Shown: one piece after another, positions 8,684-18,001 of the stretch
How the letters are laid out: every line of letters starts with the position of its first letter
Position numbering within the stretch: position 1 is the first letter of the stretch
Source: Burkholderia sp. D-99
GTDB lineage: Bacteria; Pseudomonadota; Gammaproteobacteria; Burkholderiales; Burkholderiaceae
Assembly (NCBI RefSeq): GCF_011605345.1
Contig: NZ_JAAOXM010000017.1
Coordinates: forward strand, 1 to 64,000
Reading direction: 5' to 3'
DNA length: 64,000 nucleotides
Position numbers and translations under genes: made by a program
The notes under the pieces: model-generated
Told to the model about the DNA's origin: nothing
The model's input: only the letters and a program-made list of their open reading frames with translations
Databases searched by the model: none

Positions 8684-10339
8684 TCACTTCACCCACGCAA
8701 AGTAATACGACAGCCAGATCGTCAGCCCCGCGCCAACCAGCGCCGCATAAGGCATCAGGTTCAGCCACATCGCGCGCTTCGGCACTTCGAGCTCCATGTC
8801 GCGCTGCATCTGCGCGGGGAACCGGCCGCGATCCTGCCAGTAATGACGGAACAGGAACACCGGCACGATCAGGAGCATCGCGATCAGCCCGTTGCGCAGC
8901 GTGCCTTCGCCCTGCAGGTTCGCGCCCGCACCGACATAGACGAGATTCGCGTAGCCGCAGATCGAACCTGCGACGAGCAGCCACGTCGGGCAGCGGAACG
9001 GCCGATCCCAGTTGCCGCGATCCATCCGGTGGATCCAGCCCGACTGAAGATTCAGGAATACGAACAGCATGTAGCAGACGTTCGAGATCGACAGCACCGT
9101 CATGTAGTCCGACATCATCAGCAACACGAGGTTGAAACCGAGATCGGTCCACATCGCGCGCGTGGGTGAGCCGTGCTCGTTCACGTGCGACAGGTACTTC
9201 GGCAGCCAGCCGTCGACCGACGCCTGGTACAGCGTGCGCGACGAGCCCATCATCGACGTCATCACGATCAGCAGGATCGACAGCATCAGCATCACGACGA
9301 CCGCATTCGCGACCCATGCACCGCCGCCGACGATCTTCGCCATCGCGGCCGCGACGCCGGTGCCGTCGCCGATCGACGGATCGAGCATCGCCTGCGTGCC
9401 GAGCGCGCCCTGGAACGCCAACGGCACGAGCGTCATCACGACGAGACACAGTGCGCCCGACCAGAAGATCGCCTTGGCGGTATCGCGACGCGGATCGCGG
9501 AATTCACGCGTGTAGCAGACGGCCGTCTCGAAGCCGTACGACGCCCAGCCGGCCATGAACATCGCGCCGAGCGCCATCGTGACGCCCTGCCCGTTCCACG
9601 TGCCGAACGTCGCGGCCGTGAGATTGCCGTGCGCGTCGTGACCGAGCGGCAGCAGCGGGAGCAGGTTCGACATCGGTACGTCGCCCGTGACGAACGGCAC
9701 GATGCCGACGATCAGCAGCGGCGTGAGCGACGCGATGCCGAGAATGCGCTGCGTGCGCGCAGCCTTCGATGCACCGCTGTGTTGAAGCTTGAACGTGATG
9801 AGAAGCAGGATCGTCGCGATGATGAACGTCGCATTGATCCGCAGGGACAGACCCGGCTTGATGAACCCGAGATCCGCAATCTTGAGCTGCCATTGCAGCA
9901 CCGCCGCATTGGCGGGAAAGAGACTCGTGAGCGCATAGCTCGCCGCGAGGCCGCAGCCGAGCGCGAGCATCGGCGACCACGCGAGCCAGTTGCACCACAC
10001 GGAAACCGGGGCGATCAGCTTGCTGTAACGGACCCAGCCGATCGCGCCATACACGGACGCGCCGCCCGATTTATGGGGAAATAGTCCCGATATTTCCGCA
10101 TAAGTCGCGCTTTGAATCAGCCCCATCGTGATCGCGGCGATCCAGATCGCCCACGCGGGCTGGCCGATCGTCGCGCATACGCCGCCGATCGTGAACAGCA
10201 CGCCTGCCGGCACGCCGCTCGTTACCCAAAAAGCGTCTTTCCAAGTCAGGCCACGATGCAGCGTGTGGCCCGTCGAATCATGTGAGATGGTTGCCTCAAC
10301 ATCACTGGTGCTGTTCGCACGCAGTCCTGCCTGACTCAT
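8684..10339 (-). CDS. APC-superfamily amino acid/amine permease at the end of the betaine gene run
   Basis: This is a 551-residue inner-membrane secondary transporter with about 12-13 helices. Landmarks are FWVTSGVPAGVLFTIGGVCAT (read at GVPAGVLFTIGG), the ATYAEISGLFP segment with KSGGASVYGA typical of APC permeases, and later helices such as GWASYGFETAVCYTRE. I start it at ATG 10339 because GAGAGGAGGAATTGG precedes it. A longer in-frame reading to 10432 has no such site. It is the last of the minus-strand betaine-catabolic genes, so a role in uptake of betaine or one of its products is likely. The specificity is inferred from position only. Confidence 0.83.
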   Translation of the reverse strand: MSQAGLRANSTSDVEATISHDSTGHTLHRGLTWKDAFWVTSGVPAGVLFTIGGVCATIGQPAWAIWIAAITMGLIQSATYAEISGLFPHKSGGASVYGAIGWVRYSKLIAPVSVWCNWLAWSPMLALGCGLAASYALTSLFPANAAVLQWQLKIADLGFIKPGLSLRINATFIIATILLLITFKLQHSGASKAARTQRILGIASLTPLLIVGIVPFVTGDVPMSNLLPLLPLGHDAHGNLTAATFGTWNGQGVTMALGAMFMAGWASYGFETAVCYTREFRDPRRDTAKAIFWSGALCLVVMTLVPLAFQGALGTQAMLDPSIGDGTGVAAAMAKIVGGGAWVANAVVVMLMLSILLIVMTSMMGSSRTLYQASVDGWLPKYLSHVNEHGSPTRAMWTDLGFNLVLLMMSDYMTVLSISNVCYMLFVFLNLQSGWIHRMDRGNWDRPFRCPTWLLVAGSICGYANLVYVGAGANLQGEGTLRNGLIAMLLIVPVFLFRHYWQDRGRFPAQMQRDMELEVPKRAMWLNLMPYAALVGAGLTIWLSYYFAWVK

Positions 10340-10564
10340 CCAATTCCTCCTCTCGAGCAGAGTTAGCGCTTCAGCGCTTACTCTGGTCCGATGCAAAGCA
10401 GATGACTCCGCACAAGGGCCGTAGTGTAACAATTTACGGGGCTTTTTGCAGAATCAAAAAAATAATTCCGGGATACGACCACATCGCAGTACGATTATTT
10501 CGTTATCCTGCTGATCAATCCCGGACTGTCTCTTCGTCTTTTTATTGCGGCGAATCGTCGCGGC

Positions 10565-11428
10565 TTACTGCGTGCCTTCCGTCCACGAATTCACGCGGTC
10601 CGCATGCGCCGCAATCCATGCATCGGCAGCCGCTTCCGGCTTCGAGCCGTTCTGGATCGCCAGCATCACGCTGTCGATTTCACCCGGCTTCCACTGGAAT
10701 TTTTTCAGGAACGCGACGACCGGCTTGGCCTTCGTTTCGAGCCCCGGATTCACGACACTGTCGACGTGCTCCGCGCCGCCGAACACCTTCTTCGGATCCT
10801 CGAGGAAGCGCAGCTTCCACTTCGCGAACATCCAGTGCGGCGCCCAGCCGGTCACGATCACCGGCTTGTTCGCATTGACCGAACGCGACAACTCGGCCGT
10901 CATCGCGCTACCCGAACTCGGCATCAGCGTATAGCTCAGGCCATAGCTCTTGATCGCGTCGTCAGTCTTGCGCATCACGCCTGCGCCTGCGTCGATACCG
11001 ACGATCCGGCCACCGAAGCTACCTTTCTCGGCATTCAGATCGTCGATGCTCTTCGCCTTCACGTACGCGGGTACGATCAGGCCGATCTTTGCATCGGGGA
11101 AGTTCGCGCCGAGGTCGACAACCTTGGCCTTGTATTCATCCCAGTAAGAGCCGTGCGTGACCGGCAGCCATGCGGACAGCGTCGCGTCGAGATCGCCGCG
11201 CGCCACGCCTTGCCACATGATCCCGGCAGCCACCGGCACGAGCTGGACCTGGTAACCGAGCTTCTTCTCGATCACGCGCGCCGCGACGTTCGACGTCGCA
11301 ACGCTGTCGTCCCAGCCTTCGACGTAACCGATCTTCAGCGTGGGCTTCGTATCGGCGAGCGCCGATGCGCTGAGCGCCACCATTGCCGACAGCGCGCCGG
11401 TCCACAACAGTTTTCCGAACAGCTTCAT
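10565..11428 (-). CDS. Glycine betaine-type ABC transporter substrate-binding protein (OpuAC/ProX-like)
   Basis: This is a 287-residue periplasmic protein. Its signal peptide ends near residue 25 (ASALA before DTKPTLKIG). The OpuAC domain covers the rest, with candidate quaternary-amine cage Trp residues at 39 (VEGWDDS), 72 (IMWQG), 87 (SAWLP) and in VTGWAPHWMFAKW. It lies 133 bp behind gbcB, with a strong hairpin between them, and in front of the APC permease. As with choX, no permease or ATPase lies nearby, so it may be a stand-alone binding protein feeding a system encoded elsewhere. Betaine, rather than carnitine or another amine, is inferred from context. Confidence 0.88.
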   Translation of the reverse strand: MKLFGKLLWTGALSAMVALSASALADTKPTLKIGYVEGWDDSVATSNVAARVIEKKLGYQVQLVPVAAGIMWQGVARGDLDATLSAWLPVTHGSYWDEYKAKVVDLGANFPDAKIGLIVPAYVKAKSIDDLNAEKGSFGGRIVGIDAGAGVMRKTDDAIKSYGLSYTLMPSSGSAMTAELSRSVNANKPVIVTGWAPHWMFAKWKLRFLEDPKKVFGGAEHVDSVVNPGLETKAKPVVAFLKKFQWKPGEIDSVMLAIQNGSKPEAAADAWIAAHADRVNSWTEGTQ

Positions 11429-11518
11429 GGTCGATCTCCTTGATGTGCGCCTGCGCGCGTTGTCTCTCTAGGTTCTTCAACCACAAATCCGCGGTATCGT
11501 TGTTTTCCGACGGATGCT

Positions 11519-11543
11519 TGTCCGGGCGCGACGCGCCCGGACA
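11519..11543 (-). terminator. Strong hairpin between gbcB and the betaine-binding protein gene
   Basis: TGTCCGGGCG pairs with CGCCCGGACA around a 5-nt loop. No U-tract follows on the minus strand, so it looks more like a 3'-end stabiliser or partial attenuator inside the operon than a full terminator. Confidence 0.5.
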
Positions 11544-11561
11544 GCCGATGGCGAGTGTCGA

Positions 11562-12710
11562 CTACTTGTCGATCACGAGATCCGACAGCGGCTTGCTGCA
11601 GCACAGCAGCACCATCCCCTGGTCGATCTCGCGCTGGCGGATACCGCCGTTGTGCTTCATTTCAACTTGCCCCGACACGAGCTTCACCTTGCAGGTGCCG
11701 CACATGCCCTGCGTGCACGAGGCCGGCAGCCGCACGCCGGACTGGCGCGCAGCATCCAGCACGTGCTGCTCCGAACCGCACGAAATCTCGCGATTGCTCT
11801 TTGCGAAGCTGACCGTGAACTGTTTCGTCGCCGCGTCGCCGCCTTCAGCCGGCGGTGCGAGATCGGCGAGCAGCTCGTCGCTCGCGGTTTGCGCGAGCGT
11901 TTCGAACGAGAAGCTCTCCTCGTGATACTGCTTGCGATCGAAACCGGCTTCGTCGAGCAGGTCGCGCACGGCCTTCATGTACGGCGCGGGGCCGCACGTA
12001 AAGATCTCGCGCTCCATGAAATCCGGTGCGATCAGCTTCAGCAGCGGCAGCGTCAGGAAGCCCGTGACGCCCGGCCAGTTGGTGCGTGCGCCCAGGCGTT
12101 CGACGACGAACGACGTGCGGAAATTCGTGTGATTCGACGCGATCAGGTCGAGTTCGCGCGCGAAGATGATGTCGTCCGGCGTGCGCGCGCTGTGCACGAA
12201 CAGGATGTCGCGATCCTCCGCGAGATCATGATGCGCGCGGCTCATCGACATCAGCGGCGTGACGCCCGAGCCCGCCGACAGGAACAGGTACTTGCGCGCC
12301 GGATGGCGTGCGCACGTGAACTCGCCGGCCGGGCCGAGCACGCGCACCGGTGCGCCCGGCTGCAGGTTGTCGTGCAGCCAGTTCGACACCTTGCCGCCCG
12401 GCACGCGCTTCACCGTGATCGACACCGTGTGGGGCCGCGCGGGCGACGACGAGATCGTGTAGCAGCGATTGATCGTTTCGCCGTCGATGTCGAGCTCGAG
12501 CGTGAGGAACTGCCCGGGTTCGAACGAGAACGAGCGGCCGTGCGGCGAACGGAAGAAGAAACTCTTCACGTCGTGCGTTTCCTGCCGCACGTGGCAGCAC
12601 ACCAGCGTTTCCTCGACGTCGCTCGTCCAGCGCTCGGGAAGGGCGTTCCAGAACGCCGGGCGTGTGACCCGGCTGTCCGTCGGCTCGAAGTTGGCCGCAT
12701 CTCGCATCAT
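11562..12710 (-). CDS. gbcB: Glycine betaine demethylase (GbcAB) reductase subunit GbcB
   Basis: This is a 382-residue ferredoxin reductase that passes electrons from NAD(P)H to the Rieske oxygenase GbcA. An N-terminal FAD domain includes RCYTISSSP and a GKVSNWLH segment. An NAD(P) domain includes YLFLSAGSGVTPLMSM, and a C-terminal plant-type 2Fe-2S domain has Cys332, Cys337, Cys340 and Cys370/371 (CTQGMCGTC, LLCC). The domain order FAD-NAD-2Fe2S is that of the GbcB family. It follows gbcA by 112 bp, an interval occupied by a repeat element. Together GbcAB would oxidatively demethylate glycine betaine to dimethylglycine, releasing formaldehyde. Confidence 0.92.
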   Translation of the reverse strand: MMRDAANFEPTDSRVTRPAFWNALPERWTSDVEETLVCCHVRQETHDVKSFFFRSPHGRSFSFEPGQFLTLELDIDGETINRCYTISSSPARPHTVSITVKRVPGGKVSNWLHDNLQPGAPVRVLGPAGEFTCARHPARKYLFLSAGSGVTPLMSMSRAHHDLAEDRDILFVHSARTPDDIIFARELDLIASNHTNFRTSFVVERLGARTNWPGVTGFLTLPLLKLIAPDFMEREIFTCGPAPYMKAVRDLLDEAGFDRKQYHEESFSFETLAQTASDELLADLAPPAEGGDAATKQFTVSFAKSNREISCGSEQHVLDAARQSGVRLPASCTQGMCGTCKVKLVSGQVEMKHNGGIRQREIDQGMVLLCCSKPLSDLVIDK

Positions 12711-12729
12711 GTCAGCCTCCGCCGGGCCG

Positions 12730-12790
12730 CCCCAAGGAGGCTGACCGCCCCCTTGGGGGGCAGGGAACGCAGTGAGCGTGGGGGTCGTTT
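12730..12790. repeat. REP-like intergenic element between gbcA and gbcB
   Basis: Two hairpins occur in a row: CCCCAAGG (12730-12737) with CCTTGGGG (12751-12758), then ACGC (12767-12770) with GCGT (12776-12779), ending GTGGGGGT. The sequence resembles dispersed intergenic units that I associate with Burkholderia and relatives. Copy number elsewhere cannot be checked here. Confidence 0.55.
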
Positions 12791-12822
12791 CATCAGTTGC
12801 TCCGCTTGTCCGCTGCTAAGTG

Positions 12823-14064
12823 CTACTCGCCGGTTTTTTCAGCGAGCCGGCCGATGTACCAGGCCGAGAATTTTTCGACGAGACCTTCCGTGAACGGCGA
12901 ATACGGGCCCGGCTCGTACGCGCTGCTGGTCGCGCCGCGCTGCGAGAATTCGACGAGCGCGCGATCCTGGTCGTTGGTCGCGTTCCACACGGCCGTGAGG
13001 TTCTTCACGTCGTAGTCGATGCCTTCCTTCGCGTCCTTGTGCACGAGCCACTTCGTGCGCACGAGCGTCTTGCCGGCCGACAGCGGGATCACCGAGAACG
13101 TCACGATGTGATCGCTCATGAAGTGGTGCCACGAGTTCGGCTGCGTCCAGAACGACAGCCCGCCGAGGTCCGCCTTGTCGAAGCCGCCGAGCAGCTTCTT
13201 CGACGCGACCTTCGCGTCGAGCGTCTGCGATTCGCCGTGACGATCGAGCGGCAGGCGCTGCGTGCGGAAACCCGTCACGTCGAGCAGCTTCTCGATCTCT
13301 TCGGACGGCAGGCCCATTTCGGCCCACTCCTTCCCGCGGCGCACACACGTTTCAGCGAACGCATCCATGCCTTCGGCATTCGCGTCGGAACGCTGGTAGC
13401 CGAAGCCGTACTCGTACAGCGAAATCGTCAGCTCCGGATGGTTCGCAACGCAGTGATAGCACTCGCGGTTGTTCTCCATCGTGAGCTTCCAGTTGCCTTC
13501 CTCGATGATGTCGATCTGCGCGGCGATCTTCGTGTTCGGCAGGTCGTGCGGCAGCAGGTACGGCTCCATCTCGGCGCGCAGTTGCGCGAAATCGACCGGC
13601 GGCTCGTCGGCGAGGCAGATGAAAATCAGGCCCGCGAGGTTCTCGACGTGGACCGACTTCAGGCTGTGCTTGCAGCGGTCGAACTTCTCGCCCATGTGCT
13701 CGGCGAACATCAGCTGGCCCGTCAGGTTGTAGGTCCAGCTGTGGTACGGGCACACGATGTTGCCGACCGAGCCCTTGTCTTCGTTGCACAGGCGCGCGCC
13801 GCGGTGACGGCACACGTTGTGGAACGCGCGGATCGCCATGTCGTCGTCGCGCACGATCAGGATCGAATCGCTCCCCAGTTCCACGGTCACGTAGTCGCCC
13901 GGCTCGGGAATGTCCGGCTCGACCGCCACCTGGATCCAGTGCTGGCGGAAAATCGCCTCCATGTCGAGCGCGAAGATGTCCTCGCTCGTGTAGAACGGCG
14001 CTTCGAGGCTGTGCCCTTCCTTGCGCCGCTCGATCAATGCACGAATGTCTGCCGATACTTTCAT
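12823..14064 (-). CDS. gbcA: Glycine betaine demethylase oxygenase subunit GbcA (Rieske non-heme iron)
   Basis: This is a 413-residue ring-hydroxylating-type oxygenase alpha subunit. The Rieske 2Fe-2S ligands are Cys85-His87 (CRHRGARLC) and Cys105-His108 (CPYHSW). The catalytic domain holds the mononuclear iron site region ENNRECYHCVANHPE. Members act on glycine betaine rather than aromatics when paired with GbcB and placed among dgc genes. It starts 53 bp after the etfB stop, so cotranscription with the dgc-etf genes is likely here. Product: dimethylglycine plus formaldehyde (family knowledge). Confidence 0.94.
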   Translation of the reverse strand: MKVSADIRALIERRKEGHSLEAPFYTSEDIFALDMEAIFRQHWIQVAVEPDIPEPGDYVTVELGSDSILIVRDDDMAIRAFHNVCRHRGARLCNEDKGSVGNIVCPYHSWTYNLTGQLMFAEHMGEKFDRCKHSLKSVHVENLAGLIFICLADEPPVDFAQLRAEMEPYLLPHDLPNTKIAAQIDIIEEGNWKLTMENNRECYHCVANHPELTISLYEYGFGYQRSDANAEGMDAFAETCVRRGKEWAEMGLPSEEIEKLLDVTGFRTQRLPLDRHGESQTLDAKVASKKLLGGFDKADLGGLSFWTQPNSWHHFMSDHIVTFSVIPLSAGKTLVRTKWLVHKDAKEGIDYDVKNLTAVWNATNDQDRALVEFSQRGATSSAYEPGPYSPFTEGLVEKFSAWYIGRLAEKTGE

Positions 14065-14116
14065 CGTTTGCTCCGGATTCCTTGCATCCCTGGGTTCTTG
14101 CCGACAGGCATCAAAA

Positions 14117-14902
14117 TCAGTAGTCGATGAGCTGATGCTCGCGCAAATACGCGAGGATCACTTGTGCTTTTTCGACCGAACTCCCTTCATTTACGACGTT
14201 GCCGCCACGGCTCTCGGTCGTCGTCGCGGACAGCATCCGGGCATGCCCGGAGCGCTTCTCGGCGGCGACCAGCTTTACGGGTTTACGCTCGACCGGGCCG
14301 ACCGTCCACGCGGCCGCATCGGCGTCCGTGCCGGGCGCCGCGAGCGCCGGCCGGATCGCGCCGGCACGCAGCCGCGCATACGCATAGCGCGGCTCGGCAT
14401 TCGCGAGCGGATGGACGGCGATGACGGCCGGCAGTGCCGCGTCGACGCGGCGCCGCAGCCCTTTCGGCAAAAATTGCCGGACCGCCGCACGGCCGCCTTC
14501 GACCGTCACGTCGACCGCCGAGCCGACCAGCGGATAGCCGAGCGTCGCGGCAATGCGGTACGGCAGCATCCCGGTGTCGTACGCGCCCTCGGCGCGTGTG
14601 CCGGTCAGCACGAGGTCGTAGTCTTCGACGCGCGCGGCGAGCGCATGCACGGCATCGTCGTCGTCGCGGCAGGCCAGCACCTCGACTTCCCGTGCGCCGA
14701 GCGCGAGATATTCGGCAAGCGCCGCATTCGCGGGATCGCCCGCATGGATCACGTCGAGCTTCGCGCGATGCCGCTCCGCGAGCTGGCGGCCGGTTTCGAG
14801 CGCGGCCGCGTCGTTGCGGCTATAGCGTGCGACGCCGCTGACCGGATGACGGCCGACGGACACGAGCACCGCGATGCGTTGCAAGGGGCGGGGGGCGTTC
14901 AT
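14117..14902 (-). CDS. etfB: Electron transfer flavoprotein beta subunit of the dimethylglycine pathway
   Basis: This is a 261-residue ETF small subunit with an adenine-nucleotide alpha-hydrolase-like fold. Landmarks are the conserved KLDVIHAGDPANAALAEYLALGA region, DLVLTGTRAEGAYDTGMLPYRIA and the C-terminal tail. It overlaps the etfA stop by 4 nt (ATGA), so translation is coupled and a stoichiometric EtfAB dimer is expected. The pair is divergent from the housekeeping ETF type. It should accept electrons from DgcAB and hand them to ETF-quinone oxidoreductase (encoded elsewhere). Confidence 0.88.
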   Translation of the reverse strand: MNAPRPLQRIAVLVSVGRHPVSGVARYSRNDAAALETGRQLAERHRAKLDVIHAGDPANAALAEYLALGAREVEVLACRDDDDAVHALAARVEDYDLVLTGTRAEGAYDTGMLPYRIAATLGYPLVGSAVDVTVEGGRAAVRQFLPKGLRRRVDAALPAVIAVHPLANAEPRYAYARLRAGAIRPALAAPGTDADAAAWTVGPVERKPVKLVAAEKRSGHARMLSATTTESRGGNVVNEGSSVEKAQVILAYLREHQLIDY

Positions 14903-16068
14903 GCGGCGACTCCTTCCGGTTCACGGGTGCCGACCGCGGCCGGCGATTCGCCACGCGCGGCGCGCGCGGCCTGCACCTGTTCGATCAGCGCGGCGATCGT
15001 CGCCTGCGCATCGCCCACCACCGTCAGGTTCGCGCGCTTCGCGATCGGCGCGCTGCCGTCGAGGTTCACCGCGATCACGTGGCGGCAGTCCTTGATCCCC
15101 TGCAGGTGCTGCACCGCGCCCGAGATGCCGAACGCGATGTACACGCTCGCCTCGACCGTCTTGCCGGTCGCGCCCACCTGCTTGTCGCGCGTGAAGTGAC
15201 CGTTGTCGACCGCAACGCGGCTCGCGCCGATCGCGGCGCCGAACGTGCCGGCCAGCCGCTCGAACGCGCCGATGTCGGACACGCCGTTGCCGGCCGATAC
15301 GATGAAGTCGGCTTCCTCGAGCGCGACCTGGGCCGCATCGATTTCGTCGAGACCGAGATCGCGGTACGGCTGCGCGGCGTAATGGGCCGGGCGGATGAAG
15401 TCGGCGGCCAGGCGTTCGCCCGCACCGACGAACGGCAGCTTCGCGTCAACCGCGTTCTGCGCGAGCAGGATCACGTCGGGCAGCGCACGGGTGGCAAACG
15501 CGCGACCGGCCTGCGCATACGCACCGACGTGCTTCGCGTCGATCTCGACGACGTGGGCCGCGACGCTTGCACCGGCGGCGGCCGCGTACCGCCGGCCGAG
15601 ATCGCCGTCGCCCGTCGCGTTGTCGGGCACGAACACGTGCTTCGGCGCGAGCGCGGCCACACAGGCCTGCAATGCTTGCAGTTCGCTTTCGGGATCGAAC
15701 GTGCGGCGATCGAAGCCGGTCAACTCGAGCAGCTTGTCGACGCCGAGTTCGGCCACGTCGTCCTTCAGTTCGCCGAACGCGAGCAGCGCGACTTCGGTCT
15801 GCGCGTCGGCGAGCAACGCGGCGGCGGCGATCGCCTGCCGCGAATGATCGTCGAGCGCGCCACGCTCACTGTGCGCAACCACCAGCATCACGTGCTTCGG
15901 GTCCTGCACCGCACGGCGCGGCTTCGCGGCCGCGGCACCATGACCGTGCGCCGGCCCGTGCGCGGCATTCGCATCGGCGCTGCCTTCCTCGCCGAGCGTG
16001 ATGCGCTTCAGGCCCGCAGCCGTGATGATGAACGGCCGGCGCGGATCGATTCGTTTGATCGTGTTCAT
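14899..16068 (-). CDS. etfA: Electron transfer flavoprotein alpha subunit of the dimethylglycine pathway
   Basis: This is a 389-residue ETF large subunit. I start it at ATG 16068 (MNTIKRIDPRRPF), 4 bp past the dgcB stop, rather than at the 34-codon longer reading inside dgcB. A His/Ala/Gly-rich linker (AHGPAHGHGAAAAKPRR) precedes the N-terminal domain. The C-terminal FAD domain has the ETF-alpha signature around VGATGKTVEASVYIAFGISG and VNLDGSAPI. It is translationally coupled to etfB. The role is to carry electrons from dimethylglycine demethylase to the quinone pool. Confidence 0.88.
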   Translation of the reverse strand: MNTIKRIDPRRPFIITAAGLKRITLGEEGSADANAAHGPAHGHGAAAAKPRRAVQDPKHVMLVVAHSERGALDDHSRQAIAAAALLADAQTEVALLAFGELKDDVAELGVDKLLELTGFDRRTFDPESELQALQACVAALAPKHVFVPDNATGDGDLGRRYAAAAGASVAAHVVEIDAKHVGAYAQAGRAFATRALPDVILLAQNAVDAKLPFVGAGERLAADFIRPAHYAAQPYRDLGLDEIDAAQVALEEADFIVSAGNGVSDIGAFERLAGTFGAAIGASRVAVDNGHFTRDKQVGATGKTVEASVYIAFGISGAVQHLQGIKDCRHVIAVNLDGSAPIAKRANLTVVGDAQATIAALIEQVQAARAARGESPAAVGTREPEGVAA

Positions 16069-16072
16069 CGAT

Positions 16073-17998
16073 TCACTCCAGCGAGGCGGCAACGAGTTCG
16101 GCCACGTCGAGCACGTCGGGGCGCGGGCCCACGACGCCTTCGAGCATCGCCGTGCAGTTCGGGCAGGCAACCGCGACCACGTCCGCGCCGATCGTGCGTG
16201 CGTCGGCGATGCGGATGTCGGGAATGCGCTGCTTGCCGGGGATGTCGGTCAGCGGCGCCCCGCCGCCACCGCCGCAGCAGCGGCCGCGCATGCCGTTGCG
16301 CTCCATCTCGACGACCTGGATGCCGATCGTCTTCAGCAGCTTGCGCGGCGCTTCCGTCTCGCCGTTGTAGCGGCCGAGGTAGCACGGATCGTGGTACGTC
16401 GTGCGCTTCTCCTGCAACGCTTCGATGGCCTTCGGTGCGATCTTGCCGCTGTCGGCCAATTCGGCGAGGTAGGTCGTGTGATGCTTGACCGTCACACGCA
16501 GTCCGAGCGCACGATATTCGTTGCGCAGGCTGTGCATCACGTGCGGGTCGGCCGTCACGATCTGCTTGTACGACAGCGTGCCGAGCGTGCCGATCAGGCG
16601 CTTCGCCATCTGCTGGAACGTCGCTTCGTCGCCGAGCCGGCGTGCGACGTCGCCCGTATCGGTTTCGGTCGAGCCGAGCACCGCATAATCGACGCCTGCC
16701 TTGTTCAGTACCTTCACGAACGCGCGCAGCGTGCGCTGATAGCGCATGTCGAACGCACCCTCACCCGCGACGAACAGCACGTCGACCGGCTTGCCCGGCT
16801 GTGCAACGGGCGCGCTCAGGTCGACCGACCAGTCGTAGCGCGCGGCCGTGTCGTAGCCGCCCATCGTGCCCGTCTCGCGCAGGTTCGCGAGCACTTCCTG
16901 ACCCTTTCCCGGCACCGTGCCGTGCACGAGCGTGCGGTTGCGGCGCATGTCGACGATCGCGTCGACGTGCTCGATCAGCATCGGGCATTCCTGCACGCAG
17001 GCGCGGCAGGTCGTGCACGACCACAGCGTCTGCTCTTCGATCAGGCCCGACACGATCGGGCCGTTCGGCTCGCCGCGATGCTGGCCGACCGCGAGGCCCG
17101 GCGACGGGCTGCCCGCGTATGCCGCATCGGTGCCGCCCGCCATGCCGACGACGAGATCCTGGATCAGCTTCTTCGGGTTCAGCGGCTGGCCCGACGCGAA
17201 CGCGGGGCACGCGGCTTCGCACTTGCCGCACTGCACGCAGGCGTCGAAGCTCAGCAGCTGGTTCCAGCGGAATTCGACCGGCTTCTCGACGCCGTACTCC
17301 CGGTGCTCGATGTCCGGCAGCTTCAGCGCGGTCGGCGGCGTGGCCGTGCCGTTGCCCGTGAACGATTCACGGGTGGCCGCGAAACGCTCCTGGCGCGGGT
17401 GGAATGCCAGGTGCAGCAGCCCCGCGATCGCATGCTTCATCGGACCGCCCTTCGCGGCGCCGACCGTCATCGTGAATGCACCGACGCCGATCAGCACTGC
17501 GCAGAGCACCGCGAACGCACCCGACATCGCACCGGTCGGCACCAGCATGAACAGCACGAGGCCGAGCGCGAACGAGCCGAGCAGCCAGGGCAGTGTATTC
17601 CACGGGCCTTTCGACAACCGTGCGGGCACGTCCTTCGCCGCGCGCCGCCGCCACACGAACACCGCGCCGACCAGCATCGCGAGCGCCGCGAGGAAGATCA
17701 GCTTGTCGAGCCACGGCGAGTAGATCGCGAGGCCGTAGTTGATGAACACCAGCGCAAGCGCGCCGATCGCGCCGCCGGCCGTCGCGACGTGGGTCTTCGC
17801 GATGTACGGATCGCGGGCGACCACGTGGTGCAGGTCGACGAAATAACGCTTCGGGATCGCGAACAGGTTCGCGACGCCGAACGAGCCGGGCGCCGTGGCG
17901 CGGCCGAGCCGCCAGTAGGACGAGCGCTTCGCGACCGCGAATGCGAGCCCCGCCACCGACAGCCACAACAGGGCGGTAATGAGGAAGGACGGGTTCAT
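16073..17998 (-). CDS. dgcB: Dimethylglycine demethylation protein DgcB ((Fe-S)-binding, membrane)
   Basis: This is a 641-residue protein. The first 200 residues contain about five membrane helices (FLITALLWLSVAGLAFAVA is the first). Two ferredoxin-type 4Fe-4S motifs follow, CVQCGKCEAACP and CTTCRACVQECP. Then come two CCG-type cysteine-rich segments (DPCYLGRYNGE and GRCCGGGGGAPL), as in heterodisulfide reductase subunit B and GlpC-type proteins. It is immediately behind dgcA (3 bp) and ahead of etfA (4 bp). With DgcA it removes a methyl group from dimethylglycine to give sarcosine; electrons probably go to EtfAB or directly to the membrane pool. Confidence 0.92.
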   Translation of the reverse strand: MNPSFLITALLWLSVAGLAFAVAKRSSYWRLGRATAPGSFGVANLFAIPKRYFVDLHHVVARDPYIAKTHVATAGGAIGALALVFINYGLAIYSPWLDKLIFLAALAMLVGAVFVWRRRAAKDVPARLSKGPWNTLPWLLGSFALGLVLFMLVPTGAMSGAFAVLCAVLIGVGAFTMTVGAAKGGPMKHAIAGLLHLAFHPRQERFAATRESFTGNGTATPPTALKLPDIEHREYGVEKPVEFRWNQLLSFDACVQCGKCEAACPAFASGQPLNPKKLIQDLVVGMAGGTDAAYAGSPSPGLAVGQHRGEPNGPIVSGLIEEQTLWSCTTCRACVQECPMLIEHVDAIVDMRRNRTLVHGTVPGKGQEVLANLRETGTMGGYDTAARYDWSVDLSAPVAQPGKPVDVLFVAGEGAFDMRYQRTLRAFVKVLNKAGVDYAVLGSTETDTGDVARRLGDEATFQQMAKRLIGTLGTLSYKQIVTADPHVMHSLRNEYRALGLRVTVKHHTTYLAELADSGKIAPKAIEALQEKRTTYHDPCYLGRYNGETEAPRKLLKTIGIQVVEMERNGMRGRCCGGGGGAPLTDIPGKQRIPDIRIADARTIGADVVAVACPNCTAMLEGVVGPRPDVLDVAELVAASLE

Positions 17999-18001
17999 CT
18001 T

